DNA of 38,742 bases from Gammaproteobacteria bacterium (GCA_003565625.1 PXBD01000089.1:1-38742), one strand, 5' to 3'. Positions 16,248 to 24,553 are shown, counted from the stretch's first letter. Numbers and translations are program-made. The notes: generated by a model from the sequence alone, not told the origin.

Positions 16248-17171
16248 ATGGTCATCAGCCACGACCGCCTGGCTCACTGGGCCGTCGTCTATGCGACCGC
16301 CTGGTTGCCTCGGCGACCACGCGTGGCGGCACGCTTCCGAATGATGGCCCGGCAGCGGCGACACATGTTGCGGCGCGGCCAGGTGGTCATGATCCGGCAC
16401 CCCAAGACCGGCAGCACCTGGCTGCGTACACTGCTGACCCAGCTCTACCATCACCGCGACGGCATTTCGCCGAAACGCGTGTTTGCTGCCGACGAACTCG
16501 CCCGCCAGAAAAAGGGCTTGCCGCGCTGGGTGATATCCAACGGGTATTACAGCCTGGAAAGGCTGATTCTCGATGCGTATCGTAACGACGATCCTCTGGT
16601 ATCGGGCAAGAAAACCATTCTGCTCGCCCGCCATCCCGGCGACATCGCCGTGTCCTGGCATCGTCAGTACCAGAAGCGGACCAAGCGCTTCAAGCGCGAG
16701 CTGATCGAGGCGGATGTCTGCCGCAATCTGGATATCGATCTCCGGCAGCTGGATCGCTGGGACTTCATTCGCCGCGACGAACTGGGCCTGCCGGCCATTC
16801 TGCGCTATTACAACGACTGGGCCGAAGTACTGGACGGGCGCCAGGATTCGCTGATCGTGCGCTACGAAGACCTGCGCAACGACACCGAGACAACCCTGCG
16901 CCGCATCAGCGCGTTGCTGGGCGAGGAGTTCGATGACGCGCACTACCGCAAGGCCATCGAGTTCGGGTCCGTCGACAACATGCGCGAACTGGAGCGGTCG
17001 GGTTACTTCCAGAATGCCTCGCTGCGCCTGCGCGACGCCAACGACCCGGACGCGCTCAAGGTCCGGCGGGCACGGGTCGGTGGTTTTCGCGCCGACCTCA
17101 CTGGCGAGCAAGCCGACTGGGTCGAACAGCAGGTGCGCGAACACAGTCACCCGGCCCTGGGCTATCGCTGA
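16248..17171 (+). CDS. Sulfotransferase domain-containing protein
   Basis: A 307-residue protein with the 5'-phosphosulfate loop R-H-P-K-T-G-S-T-W-L-R-T-L-L near residue 50. The 3'-phosphate region is L-L-A-R-H-P-G-D-I-A-V-S-W, and an R-Y-E-D-L-R-N-D segment follows. The domain matches sulfotransferase family 1 (PF00685) more closely than the protein at 10960. The acceptor is unknown. The frame is open from ATG 16143, where GGAG of a CTCCGGAG palindrome (16132-16139) would serve as Shine-Dalgarno. I place the start at 16248 because the first 35 codons look unlike the family. The S9 peptidase gene follows after 100 bases. Confidence 0.8.
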   Translation: MVISHDRLAHWAVVYATAWLPRRPRVAARFRMMARQRRHMLRRGQVVMIRHPKTGSTWLRTLLTQLYHHRDGISPKRVFAADELARQKKGLPRWVISNGYYSLERLILDAYRNDDPLVSGKKTILLARHPGDIAVSWHRQYQKRTKRFKRELIEADVCRNLDIDLRQLDRWDFIRRDELGLPAILRYYNDWAEVLDGRQDSLIVRYEDLRNDTETTLRRISALLGEEFDDAHYRKAIEFGSVDNMRELERSGYFQNASLRLRDANDPDALKVRRARVGGFRADLTGEQADWVEQQVREHSHPALGYR

Positions 17172-17202
17172 CCCGGCTGATTGCTGTATGACCTCTGGAC
17201 TA

Positions 17203-17231
17203 TTGGCCCGCGCCGGCAAGCGCGGTATCTT
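17203..17231 (+). promoter_or_regulatory. Possible sigma-70 promoter for the S9 peptidase gene
   Basis: TTGGCC (17203-17208) and TATCTT (17226-17231) are separated by 17 bases, each matching consensus at four of six positions. Transcription would begin about 35 bases before the ATG. Confidence 0.3.
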
Positions 17232-17271
17232 GTCCGGCACGTTCCATTCATCCGCTCCCCGGGAGAACACC

Positions 17272-20028
17272 ATGTCCATTCATCGTACGCGGCTTTTCGG
17301 CCTGCTCGGCATCCTGCTGGTTCTGGCCTGGCCGGCACTGGCCGACGAGCATGACATCCAGCCCCTTCCCTACCTGGACCAGTTGCCCGAACTGATCGAT
17401 CGGGACCTGTTTTTCGGCGATCCGGAAATTTCCCGCGCCCAGTTGTCGCCGGACGGGAGCTATGTCACCTTCATGCGCCCGCTCGAGGGTGTGCGCAACA
17501 TCTGGATCAAGGCCATCGACGAGCCGTTTGAAGACGCGCGTCCGCTGACCCGCGATGAGCGCCCGGTACCGGGCTACTTCTGGAGCCAGGACAGCCGCTT
17601 CGTGCTCTACGTCCAGGACCGCGACGGCGATGAGGATTTTCACGTCTGGGCCGTGGACCCGGCCGGGGAGGTGGACGCGGAGACCGGAACGCCAACGGCG
17701 CGCAACCTGACCGACCTGGAAGGCGTGCGCGCCATGATCATCGCCGTACCCGAATCCACGCCGGACCGCATGCTGGTGGGCCTGAACGACCGCGACCCGG
17801 CCTTGCACGATGTCTATGCGCTGACCATCAGCACCGGCGAACGCGAGCTGCTGATCGAGAACGAGCAAAACATTGCCGGCTGGAGCGCCGACCTGGAAGG
17901 TAACGTGCGCCTGGCCTCGCGCCAGACCTCGGACGGCGGCACCGAAATCCTGCGCGTTTCCGACGGCGAGTTGGGCGAGACCGTGTTCACCTGCTCCTGG
18001 CAGGAAACCTGCGGCCCGATGAGCTTCCAGCCCGATGGCGAGACGGTCTGGTTCATGTCCAACCGCGGTGAAGATGTCGATCTGATCGGCCTGTACACCC
18101 TGAACCTGGCCAGCGGCGAGCTGAGCCTGGTCGAACGCGACCCGGAAGGCGAGGCGGATTTTTCCGGCGCGGTGTTCTCCCCGGCCACGCGCGAGCTGTT
18201 GGCAACGGTGTACACCGGCGACCGGCCGCGCATCTATCCGCAGACCGATGCATTCGCCGAAACCCTCGAATTTCTGCGCGCCAACCTGCCAGAAGGCGAA
18301 ATCGGCATCAGCTCCCAGACCCGCGATGAGTCGCTGGCGCTCATCAGCCTGTCGCGCGATGTCGATCCGGCCACGGTCTATGTCTTCGACCGCGAGGCCG
18401 GCAGCGTCGAGGAGCTGTACCGGGTCCGACCCGAAATCGACTCCGAGCAAATGGCGGAAATGCGTCCGGTCCGCTACACCGCCCGCGACGGCCTGGAAAT
18501 TCCCGGGTATCTGACCCTGCCCAGGGGCGCCGACGCGGAAAACCTCGCCGTGGTCGCCCTGATTCACGGTGGGCCCTGGGCGCGCGATACCTGGGGCTTT
18601 CGCTCGCAGGTTCAGTTTCTGGCCAATCGCGGCTATGCCGTCTTCCAGCCCAACTTCCGGGGTTCGACCGGCTTCGGCAAGGCCTTCCTCAATGCCGGCA
18701 ACCGTGAATGGGGCGATGCCATGCAGGATGACATTACCGATGGCATCCAGTACCTGATCGATCAGGGCATTGCCGACCCGGAGCGGGTCTGCATCATGGG
18801 CGGCTCCTATGGCGGCTACGCCACCCTGGCCGGCATGGTGTTCACGCCCGAGCTGTACGCCTGCGGCGTCAATATCGTCGGCGTGTCCAACATCATCACC
18901 CTGCTCAACTCCATTCCGACCTACTGGGGACCGATCCGGCAGATGCTGACGCTGCGCGTCGGTGACCCGGAGACCGAGGAAGGGCGCGCCCAGCTCGAGC
19001 GCCAGTCGCCGATCAATCACGTCGAGCAGATCCAGCGCCCGCTGCTGATTGTCCACGGCGCCAACGACCCGCGCGTACGCCAGAGCGAAGCCGACCAGAT
19101 TGTCGTGGCCATGCGCGAGGCCGGCCTGCCGGTCGAGTACATCCTCGCCCCCGACGAAGGCCACGGCTTTGCCCAGCGGATCAACCGCATCGCCATGCAG
19201 GCCCGTATCGAGGAGTTCCTAGCCCAGCACCTGGGCGGACGCTACCAGGCCGGCATGCCCGATGACATTGCCGACCGCCTGGCCGCGATCACCGTGGATG
19301 TGGACACCGTCGAGATGCCCGAGCTGGCCGGCGAGCTCGACACCGCCCGCACCCTGCCGCTGCCGCCGGTCGACCCGGAGCAGCTGGCCCATGGCGAGTT
19401 CGGCTACGAGACCACCATCCAGATCGGCGGGCAGGAAATGAAGATCGAGGCGCAGCGCCGCATCGAAACCGTCGGGCACGATGGCCGGCCGGTGCTGCAG
19501 ATCGTCTCGACCTCGCAAACGCCGATGGGGGATATTCGTGATGAACTGACCGTGCAGCCCGGAACCCTGCGCCCGATCGCGCGCAGCGTGGACCAGGCCG
19601 GGGCCACCATCGAAGTTTCGTTCGACAGCCGCGAGATCACCGGCGCCATCGAGGCCGGGGGCCAGACCATTCCGGTCCAGATTGATCTGGAGGCGCCGGT
19701 TTTTGCCGGGGAGTCGGGGCTTGACGCCGTGCTGGCGTCGCTGCCGCTGGCCGAAGGCTACCGCACGTATCTTCGGATTGCCGAAATCGGCGCCCAGCAA
19801 CGGGTTCGTTTCTTCGTTGCCGAGGTTGAGGCGGTCGAGACCGTCGAGGTACCGGCCGGAAGTTTCGAAGCCTGGAAAGTGTCGGTGAGCGCGCTCGATG
19901 AGGAAGGCGGCGACCAGACCGTCTGGCTGGATCACAACACCCCGCGCACAACACTCAAGGCCGAAGGCCGGCTGCCGGCCCAGATGGGCGGGGTCGCCTA
20001 CACCACGGTTTTGACCGGGCGGCCGTGA
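17272..20028 (+). CDS. S9 family serine peptidase with extra C-terminal DUF3108-like domain
   Basis: A 918-residue secreted protease. Residues 1-24 form a signal peptide (A-L-A cleavage). A beta-propeller spans about 45-400, and the prolyl-oligopeptidase catalytic domain about 410-655. The triad is Ser512 (G-G-S-Y-G-G), Asp599 (N-D-P-R-V) and His631 (E-G-H-G-F). Usual family members stop near 650-700 residues. Here about 240 more follow, ending with a beta-rich region containing E-G-Y-R-T-Y-L-R-I, V-P-A-G-S-F-E-A-W-K-V and W-L-D-H-N-T-P-R. That resembles DUF3108/TapB-like beta-barrel proteins. It may anchor the peptidase or bind lipid or peptide. ATG at 17272 follows GGGAGA. A perfect 12-bp hairpin lies 7 bases after the stop. 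Confidence 0.9.
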   Translation: MSIHRTRLFGLLGILLVLAWPALADEHDIQPLPYLDQLPELIDRDLFFGDPEISRAQLSPDGSYVTFMRPLEGVRNIWIKAIDEPFEDARPLTRDERPVPGYFWSQDSRFVLYVQDRDGDEDFHVWAVDPAGEVDAETGTPTARNLTDLEGVRAMIIAVPESTPDRMLVGLNDRDPALHDVYALTISTGERELLIENEQNIAGWSADLEGNVRLASRQTSDGGTEILRVSDGELGETVFTCSWQETCGPMSFQPDGETVWFMSNRGEDVDLIGLYTLNLASGELSLVERDPEGEADFSGAVFSPATRELLATVYTGDRPRIYPQTDAFAETLEFLRANLPEGEIGISSQTRDESLALISLSRDVDPATVYVFDREAGSVEELYRVRPEIDSEQMAEMRPVRYTARDGLEIPGYLTLPRGADAENLAVVALIHGGPWARDTWGFRSQVQFLANRGYAVFQPNFRGSTGFGKAFLNAGNREWGDAMQDDITDGIQYLIDQGIADPERVCIMGGSYGGYATLAGMVFTPELYACGVNIVGVSNIITLLNSIPTYWGPIRQMLTLRVGDPETEEGRAQLERQSPINHVEQIQRPLLIVHGANDPRVRQSEADQIVVAMREAGLPVEYILAPDEGHGFAQRINRIAMQARIEEFLAQHLGGRYQAGMPDDIADRLAAITVDVDTVEMPELAGELDTARTLPLPPVDPEQLAHGEFGYETTIQIGGQEMKIEAQRRIETVGHDGRPVLQIVSTSQTPMGDIRDELTVQPGTLRPIARSVDQAGATIEVSFDSREITGAIEAGGQTIPVQIDLEAPVFAGESGLDAVLASLPLAEGYRTYLRIAEIGAQQRVRFFVAEVEAVETVEVPAGSFEAWKVSVSALDEEGGDQTVWLDHNTPRTTLKAEGRLPAQMGGVAYTTVLTGRP

Positions 20029-20034
20029 TCGGAA

Positions 20035-20064
20035 GGCCGCGCGCCCGGAATTGGGCGCGCGGCC
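20035..20064. terminator. Perfect 12-bp hairpin between convergent genes
   Basis: GGCCGCGCGCCC (20035-20046), loop GGAATT, GGGCGCGCGGCC (20053-20064). The stem is perfect and GC-only, and sits between the stops of the S9 peptidase and diguanylate cyclase genes (20028 and 20066). No T-tract follows on either strand, so it may act as a bidirectional roadblock or as an mRNA 3'-end stabiliser. Confidence 0.6.
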
Positions 20065-20065
20065 C

Positions 20066-21514
20066 CTACTCAGGCTTGAGCACGGTCTGGGTGACCTGGT
20101 TTCGGCCCTCGCGTTTGCTGGTATACAGCGCGACGTCGGCCAGGCGGGTCATCTCTTCGCAATCCGGAGAGGACACTCCGGCCGGGCAGCTGACCACGCC
20201 GATGCTGATGGTCACGGCCACGCGCCCGCTGCCGACCCAATGATCCTGGCTGGCGATTTCGCTGCGAAGTCGTTCAGCCATCTGCAGGGCACCTTCCGGA
20301 TCGGATTCCGGCATGATGATGGCAAATTCCTCGCCGCCGTAGCGAGCGACCAGATCGGCCGATCTCGCCACCCGCTCCATCCCTGCGGCGACTTCTTTCA
20401 GCACCTGGTCACCCAGCTGGTGACCATGCTCATCGTTGACCCTCTTGAAGTGATCAATATCGATCAGCAGCAGGGAAAAGCTGGTTCGGTACCTGTGATT
20501 GCGAGCAATTTCACGTTCCAGCTGCTGCTGCAGATGGTCGTGGTTGAACAGCCCGGTCATGCCGTCGCGCTGCACTTGTTGGGTCAGGATGCGAACTTCG
20601 ATGGCCCGATCAAGCAGACGCCGCAGCCCAAGCAGCGTGGCGATGAGGATAACAACGCCCCAGAACAGCAACACCACGATCAACCGACCCAGCTGCTGGT
20701 TGATGCTGGAAAAAAAACGCTGCTCGTCGACCAGCGCGTGCAGAACGAACCGCCTACCCTCCAGCGGATGGGTTTCCAGCAGGTATCCTGACGGCAGGGA
20801 CTCACCACTGCGCAAATGATGCTGAAGCAGGTTGCGCCCTTGGGTCTCGGCCAGACTGGAAGGCCAGAACAACAGGCGCTGGTCCTGGTCGGCCAAGCCG
20901 AAGGCGATGGTGGTCAGATCATGGTATTGCGGTCGGTCCAGGACCTGCTGGAGACTGGCGGTGTCCATGAAGACCAGATCGAAGCCAACCCGTCCCCCAT
21001 CGGGCGCATCAATGGCTGAACAGAATACCAGCACGACCTGGTGCTCCAGCGTCATGACACCAAGAATCGATGACTTGCCGGAGGCGGGTACATCGCAGGG
21101 AGGAACATTCTCGCGGGGCGGGACGCGACCCACGCGCAGCAAGACTTCTCCATCGGGGGCGTGGCGCTGGATCCCCACCATCTCGTCGTTCGCCCGCAGC
21201 GCGTCAGCGAGTTTATCGAGGCTGAAATCCTCGAATTCGGCCCGGGATAGCTCGTCGGCCAGAAACCGGGCCTGCATGTCACGAATGGCGGTGCGGCTGG
21301 CGGTCTGCCGAGCCAGGGCCAGGTGCCGATCGAAAATCTCCTCGACGAGTCCGGCGGTCGAGTCCATGGCGAACTGGATTTCGTTGCGATGCTCGTATTT
21401 GAGCTGTTCTGCCAGCGGGCGAAAGCTTGCCAGATAAAAGCTGAGCGTCAACAGAAGGTAACCAAGGACAACAACAATATAGACCAGGACCAGCTGGTTT
21501 TGCAGTCGGCGCAT
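20066..21514 (-). CDS. Diguanylate cyclase with periplasmic sensor domain
   Basis: A 482-residue protein making c-di-GMP. Helices at about 8-30 and 277-299 bracket a periplasmic sensor of about 245 residues, probably a double-Cache-type fold (inferred from size and a D-x-x-x-R-V-G-F-D-L-V-F segment), with cysteines 140 and 165. The GGDEF domain spans about 312-480, with GGEEF at 393-397 and an I-site RSAD (384-387) five residues before it, so an active, product-inhibited enzyme is expected. No HAMP domain is visible. ATG at 21514 has no clear Shine-Dalgarno. This is the third GGDEF gene in the window. Confidence 0.9.
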   Translation of the reverse strand: MRRLQNQLVLVYIVVVLGYLLLTLSFYLASFRPLAEQLKYEHRNEIQFAMDSTAGLVEEIFDRHLALARQTASRTAIRDMQARFLADELSRAEFEDFSLDKLADALRANDEMVGIQRHAPDGEVLLRVGRVPPRENVPPCDVPASGKSSILGVMTLEHQVVLVFCSAIDAPDGGRVGFDLVFMDTASLQQVLDRPQYHDLTTIAFGLADQDQRLLFWPSSLAETQGRNLLQHHLRSGESLPSGYLLETHPLEGRRFVLHALVDEQRFFSSINQQLGRLIVVLLFWGVVILIATLLGLRRLLDRAIEVRILTQQVQRDGMTGLFNHDHLQQQLEREIARNHRYRTSFSLLLIDIDHFKRVNDEHGHQLGDQVLKEVAAGMERVARSADLVARYGGEEFAIIMPESDPEGALQMAERLRSEIASQDHWVGSGRVAVTISIGVVSCPAGVSSPDCEEMTRLADVALYTSKREGRNQVTQTVLKPE

Positions 21515-21591
21515 GCGGTTTGGAGGTTCAGTCCGGTCGAATCAGCCGGGCAGGATAGCAAACGCGTGGTAGTGGCAAACAGAAGGAGAGG

Positions 21592-21623
21592 AAAAAAATA
21601 CCCGGCGGGAAGACCCCGCCGGG
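21592..21623 (-). terminator. Intrinsic terminator of the glnK-amtB operon
   Basis: Read on the minus strand: CCCGGCGGG, loop GTCTT, CCCGCCGGG, then TATTTTTTT. A 9-bp perfect GC stem followed by a U-run is the classical rho-independent pattern. It lies 72 bases after the amtB stop and is the only unambiguous intrinsic terminator in the window. Confidence 0.9.
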
Positions 21624-21695
21624 GTTGGACCAGAAAGCGACTGACGTGACTGCTTCGGGGTAGAGAGAGGAGGGATATCGTCAGCCGCTGCCGAA

Positions 21696-22946
21696 TCAAT
21701 CAGCCCTGGTCGAAACAAATTCCGGATAGGCCTCCATACCGCATTCAGACATATCCAGACCGGAAAACTCGTCTTCTTCCTCCACTCGGATACCCACCGC
21801 GGCCTTGAGAATGGCCCACACGATCAGGCTGGCTCCGAAGACAAAGACGAAAATGGCGCCCAGGCCGGCCAGCTGACCGCCCAGGGTGGCGTCGGAGTTG
21901 CTCAACAGCACCGCCAGCACACCCCAGATCCCGACCACACCGTGCACCGAAATGGCGCCTACCGGGTCGTCGATCTTGATCCGGTCCAGGCCGACGATGG
22001 AGAACACGACGATGACACCGCCAATCGAGCCGATGATAGCCGCCAGCAGTGGCGTTGGAGTCAGGGGCTCGGCGGTGATCGAGACCAATCCGGCCAGGGC
22101 ACCGTTCAACGCCATGGTCAGGTCGGCCTTGCCGAACAGGAACCGGCCCAGAATCAGCGCGCTCACCAGGCCACCGGCCGCGGCCAGGTTGGTGTTGACG
22201 AAAACCATTGCCACGTTATTGGCCGACTCGACGTTGGAAACCATCAGCTCCGAACCGCCGTTGAAGCCGAACCAGCCCATCCAGAGGACAAACATGCCCA
22301 GTGTGGCCAGCGGCAGGTTGGCGCCGGGAATGGCGTTGATCTCGCCATTGGGGCCGTATTTTCCCTTGCGCGGTCCCAGCAAGAGGACCCCGGCCAATGC
22401 TGCCGACGCGCCCGCCATATGGACAATGCCCGAGCCGGCGTAATCGCTGTAGCCCAGGCCGTCGAGGAAGCCTTCGCCCCAGCTCCAGTAGCCCTGAATG
22501 GGATAGATGACCCCGGTCAGGACGACGGCAAACGCCAGGAACGCCCAGAGCTTCATCCGCTCAGCGACGGCGCCGGAGACGATGGACATGGCGGTGGCCA
22601 CGAACACGACCTGAAACATGAAGTCCGACAGGTTGGAGTAGTAGATGTCACCTTCGCTGGCCAACACTTCCTCAAGCGTGTTGTCGCCACCGAGGAAGAA
22701 ACTGATTCCGGGGATAAAACCGTTGCCGGCATCCGGATACATCAGGTTATAGCCCACGATCATGTACATCAGGCAGGCAATGGCGTACAGGGCAACGTTC
22801 TTGGTCAGAATTTCAACGGTGTTGCGCGAGCGAACCAGGCCGGATTCGAGCATGGTGAAACCGGCGGCCATCCACATCACAAGCACCGCGCACATCAGGA
22901 AATAAAAGGTGTCCAGCGCGTACTGGACTTCAATCAAGGATTCCAT
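21696..22946 (-). CDS. amtB: Ammonium transporter AmtB
   Basis: A 416-residue inner-membrane ammonium channel with about eleven hydrophobic helices. The two pore histidines are visible in D-Y-A-G-S-G-I-V-H-M-A-G and A-I-S-V-H-G-V-V-G-I-W-G. The family core G-W-F-G-F-N-G-G-S is present. The protein starts directly with a short M-E-S-L-I-E segment before the first helix and lacks an obvious cleaved signal peptide, unlike E. coli AmtB. GGGAG lies about 10 bases before the ATG. It is the second gene of the glnK-amtB pair, 31 bases downstream of glnK; PII is expected to block the channel when nitrogen is ample. Confidence 0.95.
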   Translation of the reverse strand: MESLIEVQYALDTFYFLMCAVLVMWMAAGFTMLESGLVRSRNTVEILTKNVALYAIACLMYMIVGYNLMYPDAGNGFIPGISFFLGGDNTLEEVLASEGDIYYSNLSDFMFQVVFVATAMSIVSGAVAERMKLWAFLAFAVVLTGVIYPIQGYWSWGEGFLDGLGYSDYAGSGIVHMAGASAALAGVLLLGPRKGKYGPNGEINAIPGANLPLATLGMFVLWMGWFGFNGGSELMVSNVESANNVAMVFVNTNLAAAGGLVSALILGRFLFGKADLTMALNGALAGLVSITAEPLTPTPLLAAIIGSIGGVIVVFSIVGLDRIKIDDPVGAISVHGVVGIWGVLAVLLSNSDATLGGQLAGLGAIFVFVFGASLIVWAILKAAVGIRVEEEDEFSGLDMSECGMEAYPEFVSTRAD

Positions 22947-22977
22947 TGGATCATTCTCCCTAGCTGGTGGTGAGTGG

Positions 22978-23316
22978 CTACAGCGCGGCTTCGTCGTCTT
23001 CGCCGGTGCGGATTCGGATGACCCGCTCCAGCGAAGTCACGAAGATCTTGCCGTCGCCAACCTTGCCGCTGCGGGCGCTGGCGAGGATGGCGTCGGTGAC
23101 CATCTCCAGGTCATCGTTCTTTACGGCGACCTCGAGCTTGACCTTGGGCAAGGCGTCGACCTTGTATTCGGCTCCCCGGTAGAGTTCGGTGTGTCCCTTC
23201 TGGCGTCCGTAGCCTTTGACTTCGGTAATCGTGAGCCCCTGCACCCCGGCCTGCTCCAGCGCCGCGCGCACATCGTCTAACTTGTAGGGCTTGATGATGG
23301 CAGTGATCAATTTCAT
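22978..23316 (-). CDS. glnK: Nitrogen regulatory protein P-II (GlnK type)
   Basis: A 112-residue PII signal-transduction protein that senses 2-oxoglutarate and ATP/ADP and gates AmtB. It begins M-K-L-I-T-A-I-I-K-P. The T-loop T-E-V-K-G-Y-G-R-Q-K-G-H-T-E-L-Y-R-G-A-E-Y carries the uridylylation tyrosine at exactly position 51. The G-K-V-G-D-G-K-I-F nucleotide segment follows at about 84-92. The start at 23316 is fixed by length and AGGAG 9 bases upstream; the frame opens further to 23526 without homology. The linkage to amtB and the sigma-54 promoter mark it as GlnK rather than GlnB. Confidence 0.95.
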   Translation of the reverse strand: MKLITAIIKPYKLDDVRAALEQAGVQGLTITEVKGYGRQKGHTELYRGAEYKVDALPKVKLEVAVKNDDLEMVTDAILASARSGKVGDGKIFVTSLERVIRIRTGEDDEAAL

Positions 23317-23409
23317 GCCGCATCTCCTGCTGATTGGTTGTCCGGCCCGCGAGGCCGTGGCGGATTCTGCTTCCCGGGGCGGACCGCGTTTCCGTCCCGC
23401 CAAAGGCAA

Positions 23410-23425
23410 AGCAAGCGCCGTGCCA
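23410..23425 (-). promoter_or_regulatory. Sigma-54 (RpoN) promoter of glnK-amtB
   Basis: Read on the minus strand: TGGCACGGCGCTTGCT. This matches TGGCAC-N5-TTGCW at every defined position, with correct -24 GG to -12 GC spacing. Transcription should start near 23399, giving an 80-base leader before glnK. An NtrC-type activator is required by family knowledge. Confidence 0.9.
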
Positions 23426-23522
23426 TAACGCAGATACGACCTAAACCACTGATAACAAACACTTCTTGAAAAACAAGGCCGAAAAGGCATGCTTGGAATT
23501 TCAGCAACCGATCGGTTTTGTT

Positions 23523-23537
23523 GCACTCAAATTGCGC
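23523..23537. promoter_or_regulatory. Possible NtrC (GlnG) enhancer site
   Basis: GCAC-TCAAATT-GCGC matches the GCAC-N7-GTGC dyad of NtrC sites except at one base. It lies about 100 bases upstream of the glnK promoter and 150 bases from the porin promoter, in the range of enhancer sites. A single degenerate site is weak evidence. Confidence 0.4.
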
Positions 23538-23689
23538 AGCGCACAAAACCAGATTGGTGACGAACCATTCTGCTGCTGCTAAAAAAGCGGGCAACGCCAG
23601 CACGAAGCTGCGCGAATTCTGCTCATCCATGCCTGGTTCCGCCGACGGCTATTTCATCAACGCGCTGACTTCATTACATTTTTATAAAA

Positions 23690-23705
23690 TGGCATGACTT
23701 GTGCA
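23690..23705 (+). promoter_or_regulatory. Sigma-54-like promoter for the TorF-type porin
   Basis: TGGCATGACTTGTGCA keeps GG and GC at the exact sigma-54 spacing and differs from TGGCAC-N5-TTGCA at two positions. It would give a leader of about 45-50 bases before the ATG at 23765. TATAAA (23683-23688) has no suitable -35, so a sigma-70 promoter is less likely. Confidence 0.5.
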
Positions 23706-23764
23706 TTGCACTAGTTGCAGCACTCAGGCTGCCCTACATTTGCAACGCTTAAGGAGCAGGTCAC

Positions 23765-24451
23765 ATGATTAATCGGACTGGAATTCTCACCGCCTCGGCC
23801 CTGCTGGTCGGGGCCGGCAGCCTTGCCCTCGGACCCGTTCAGCCGGTGCAGGCGGAAGTGAGCGCCAATATCGGCGTGGTATCCAACTACTTTTTCCGTG
23901 GTTTTTCCGAAACCGACGGGGGCGCCGCCGTTCAGGGCGGGCTCGACTATGAAGCAGCCAGCGGTTTCTACCTGGGAACCTGGGCCTCGAACGTCGACTT
24001 TGGCGATGGCACCAGCTACGAGCTGGATCTGTACCTGGGCTTTGCCGACGAACTTGACAGCGGACTGGGCTATGACTTCGGCTACGTCTATTTCGCCTAC
24101 CCCGATGCGCCAGGCAGTGCCGACTTCGGCGAGCTCTACGGCGAGTTGAGTTTCAGCCTGTTTTCTGTAGGCGCGGCCTACGTGGTCAACGACAGCAGCG
24201 ATTCCGCCCTGGTCACCGGCGACCTGTACTACTACGCGGGTCTTGATTTCGATTTGCCGGATGAGTTCGGACTGGGCTTCCTGGTCGGACGCACGGCGTT
24301 CGATGACTCCGATGCCGAAAACTACACCCACTTCACCGCCAGCCTGTCCAAGGACACCGGCGCGATGGGAGAATTCAGCTTCAACCTCGAGTACGAAGAC
24401 AGCTTCGACAAGGATCTGAAAGCCTGGGTAGGTTGGACGATCGGCTTTTAA
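23765..24451 (+). CDS. TorF family putative porin (Gcw_chp)
   Basis: A 228-residue outer-membrane protein. The signal peptide ends V-Q-A before E-V-S-A-N. The mature part opens with a N-I-G-V-V-S-N-Y-F-F-R-G-F-S segment, the hallmark of the Gcw_chp/TorF family (TIGR02001). It then alternates hydrophobic strands with acidic turns and ends in the aromatic G-W-T-I-G-F, as beta-barrel proteins do. The deduced protein is strongly acidic. AAGGAG stands 9 bases before the ATG. It is divergent from glnK-amtB and has its own sigma-54-like promoter, so a role in taking up a nitrogen source across the outer membrane is inferred. The TAA stop sits inside the palindrome CGGCTT-TT-AAGCCG. Confidence 0.88.
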   Translation: MINRTGILTASALLVGAGSLALGPVQPVQAEVSANIGVVSNYFFRGFSETDGGAAVQGGLDYEAASGFYLGTWASNVDFGDGTSYELDLYLGFADELDSGLGYDFGYVYFAYPDAPGSADFGELYGELSFSLFSVGAAYVVNDSSDSALVTGDLYYYAGLDFDLPDEFGLGFLVGRTAFDDSDAENYTHFTASLSKDTGAMGEFSFNLEYEDSFDKDLKAWVGWTIGF

Positions 24452-24494
24452 GCCGGCTTGTAAGCGGCCGACAGGCACGGGCCGCAGAACGATC

Positions 24495-24532
24495 TATACT
24501 GCTCACCGACTTGGGCCGAAACTCGGCCCAAG
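24495..24532 (+). promoter_or_regulatory. Possible mutM promoter -10 and leader hairpin
   Basis: TATACT (24495-24500) resembles a -10 element but has no clear -35. Just downstream, CTTGGGCCGA (24510-24519), loop AAC, TCGGCCCAAG (24523-24532) form a perfect 10-bp stem ending 21 bases before the mutM start. If the -10 is real the hairpin would be at the very 5' end of the mRNA. Alternatively it is a terminator-like structure for the porin gene, without a T-tract. Confidence 0.4.
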
Positions 24533-24553
24533 CGGTGTCATGATTTGCTGCCC

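Larger units (their letters stand above)
23317..23764. other. 448-bp divergent regulatory region between glnK-amtB and a TorF-type porin
   Basis: This is the only gene-free stretch longer than 300 bases. It is more AT-rich than its surroundings toward the right end. It holds a strong sigma-54 promoter facing glnK, a weaker sigma-54-like site facing the porin, and a possible NtrC site between them, each listed separately. The glnK frame runs open into it, but nothing there resembles a protein. Confidence 0.75.

Noticed and set aside
17248-19164. Long open frame on the minus strand (638 codons) opposite the S9 peptidase gene
   Set aside because: It has no recognisable domain, is rich in residues produced by reverse reading of GC-rich codons, and lies under a gene with a full catalytic triad.
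23538-23560. Second NtrC-like dyad (GCAC...GGTG) in the nitrogen regulatory region
   Set aside because: The half-site spacing is 11 bases instead of about 7, and one half is incomplete.
23665-23688. Sigma-70 promoter (CTGACT / TATAAA) for the TorF-type porin
   Set aside because: The spacer is only 12 bases; the sigma-54-like site just downstream fits better.
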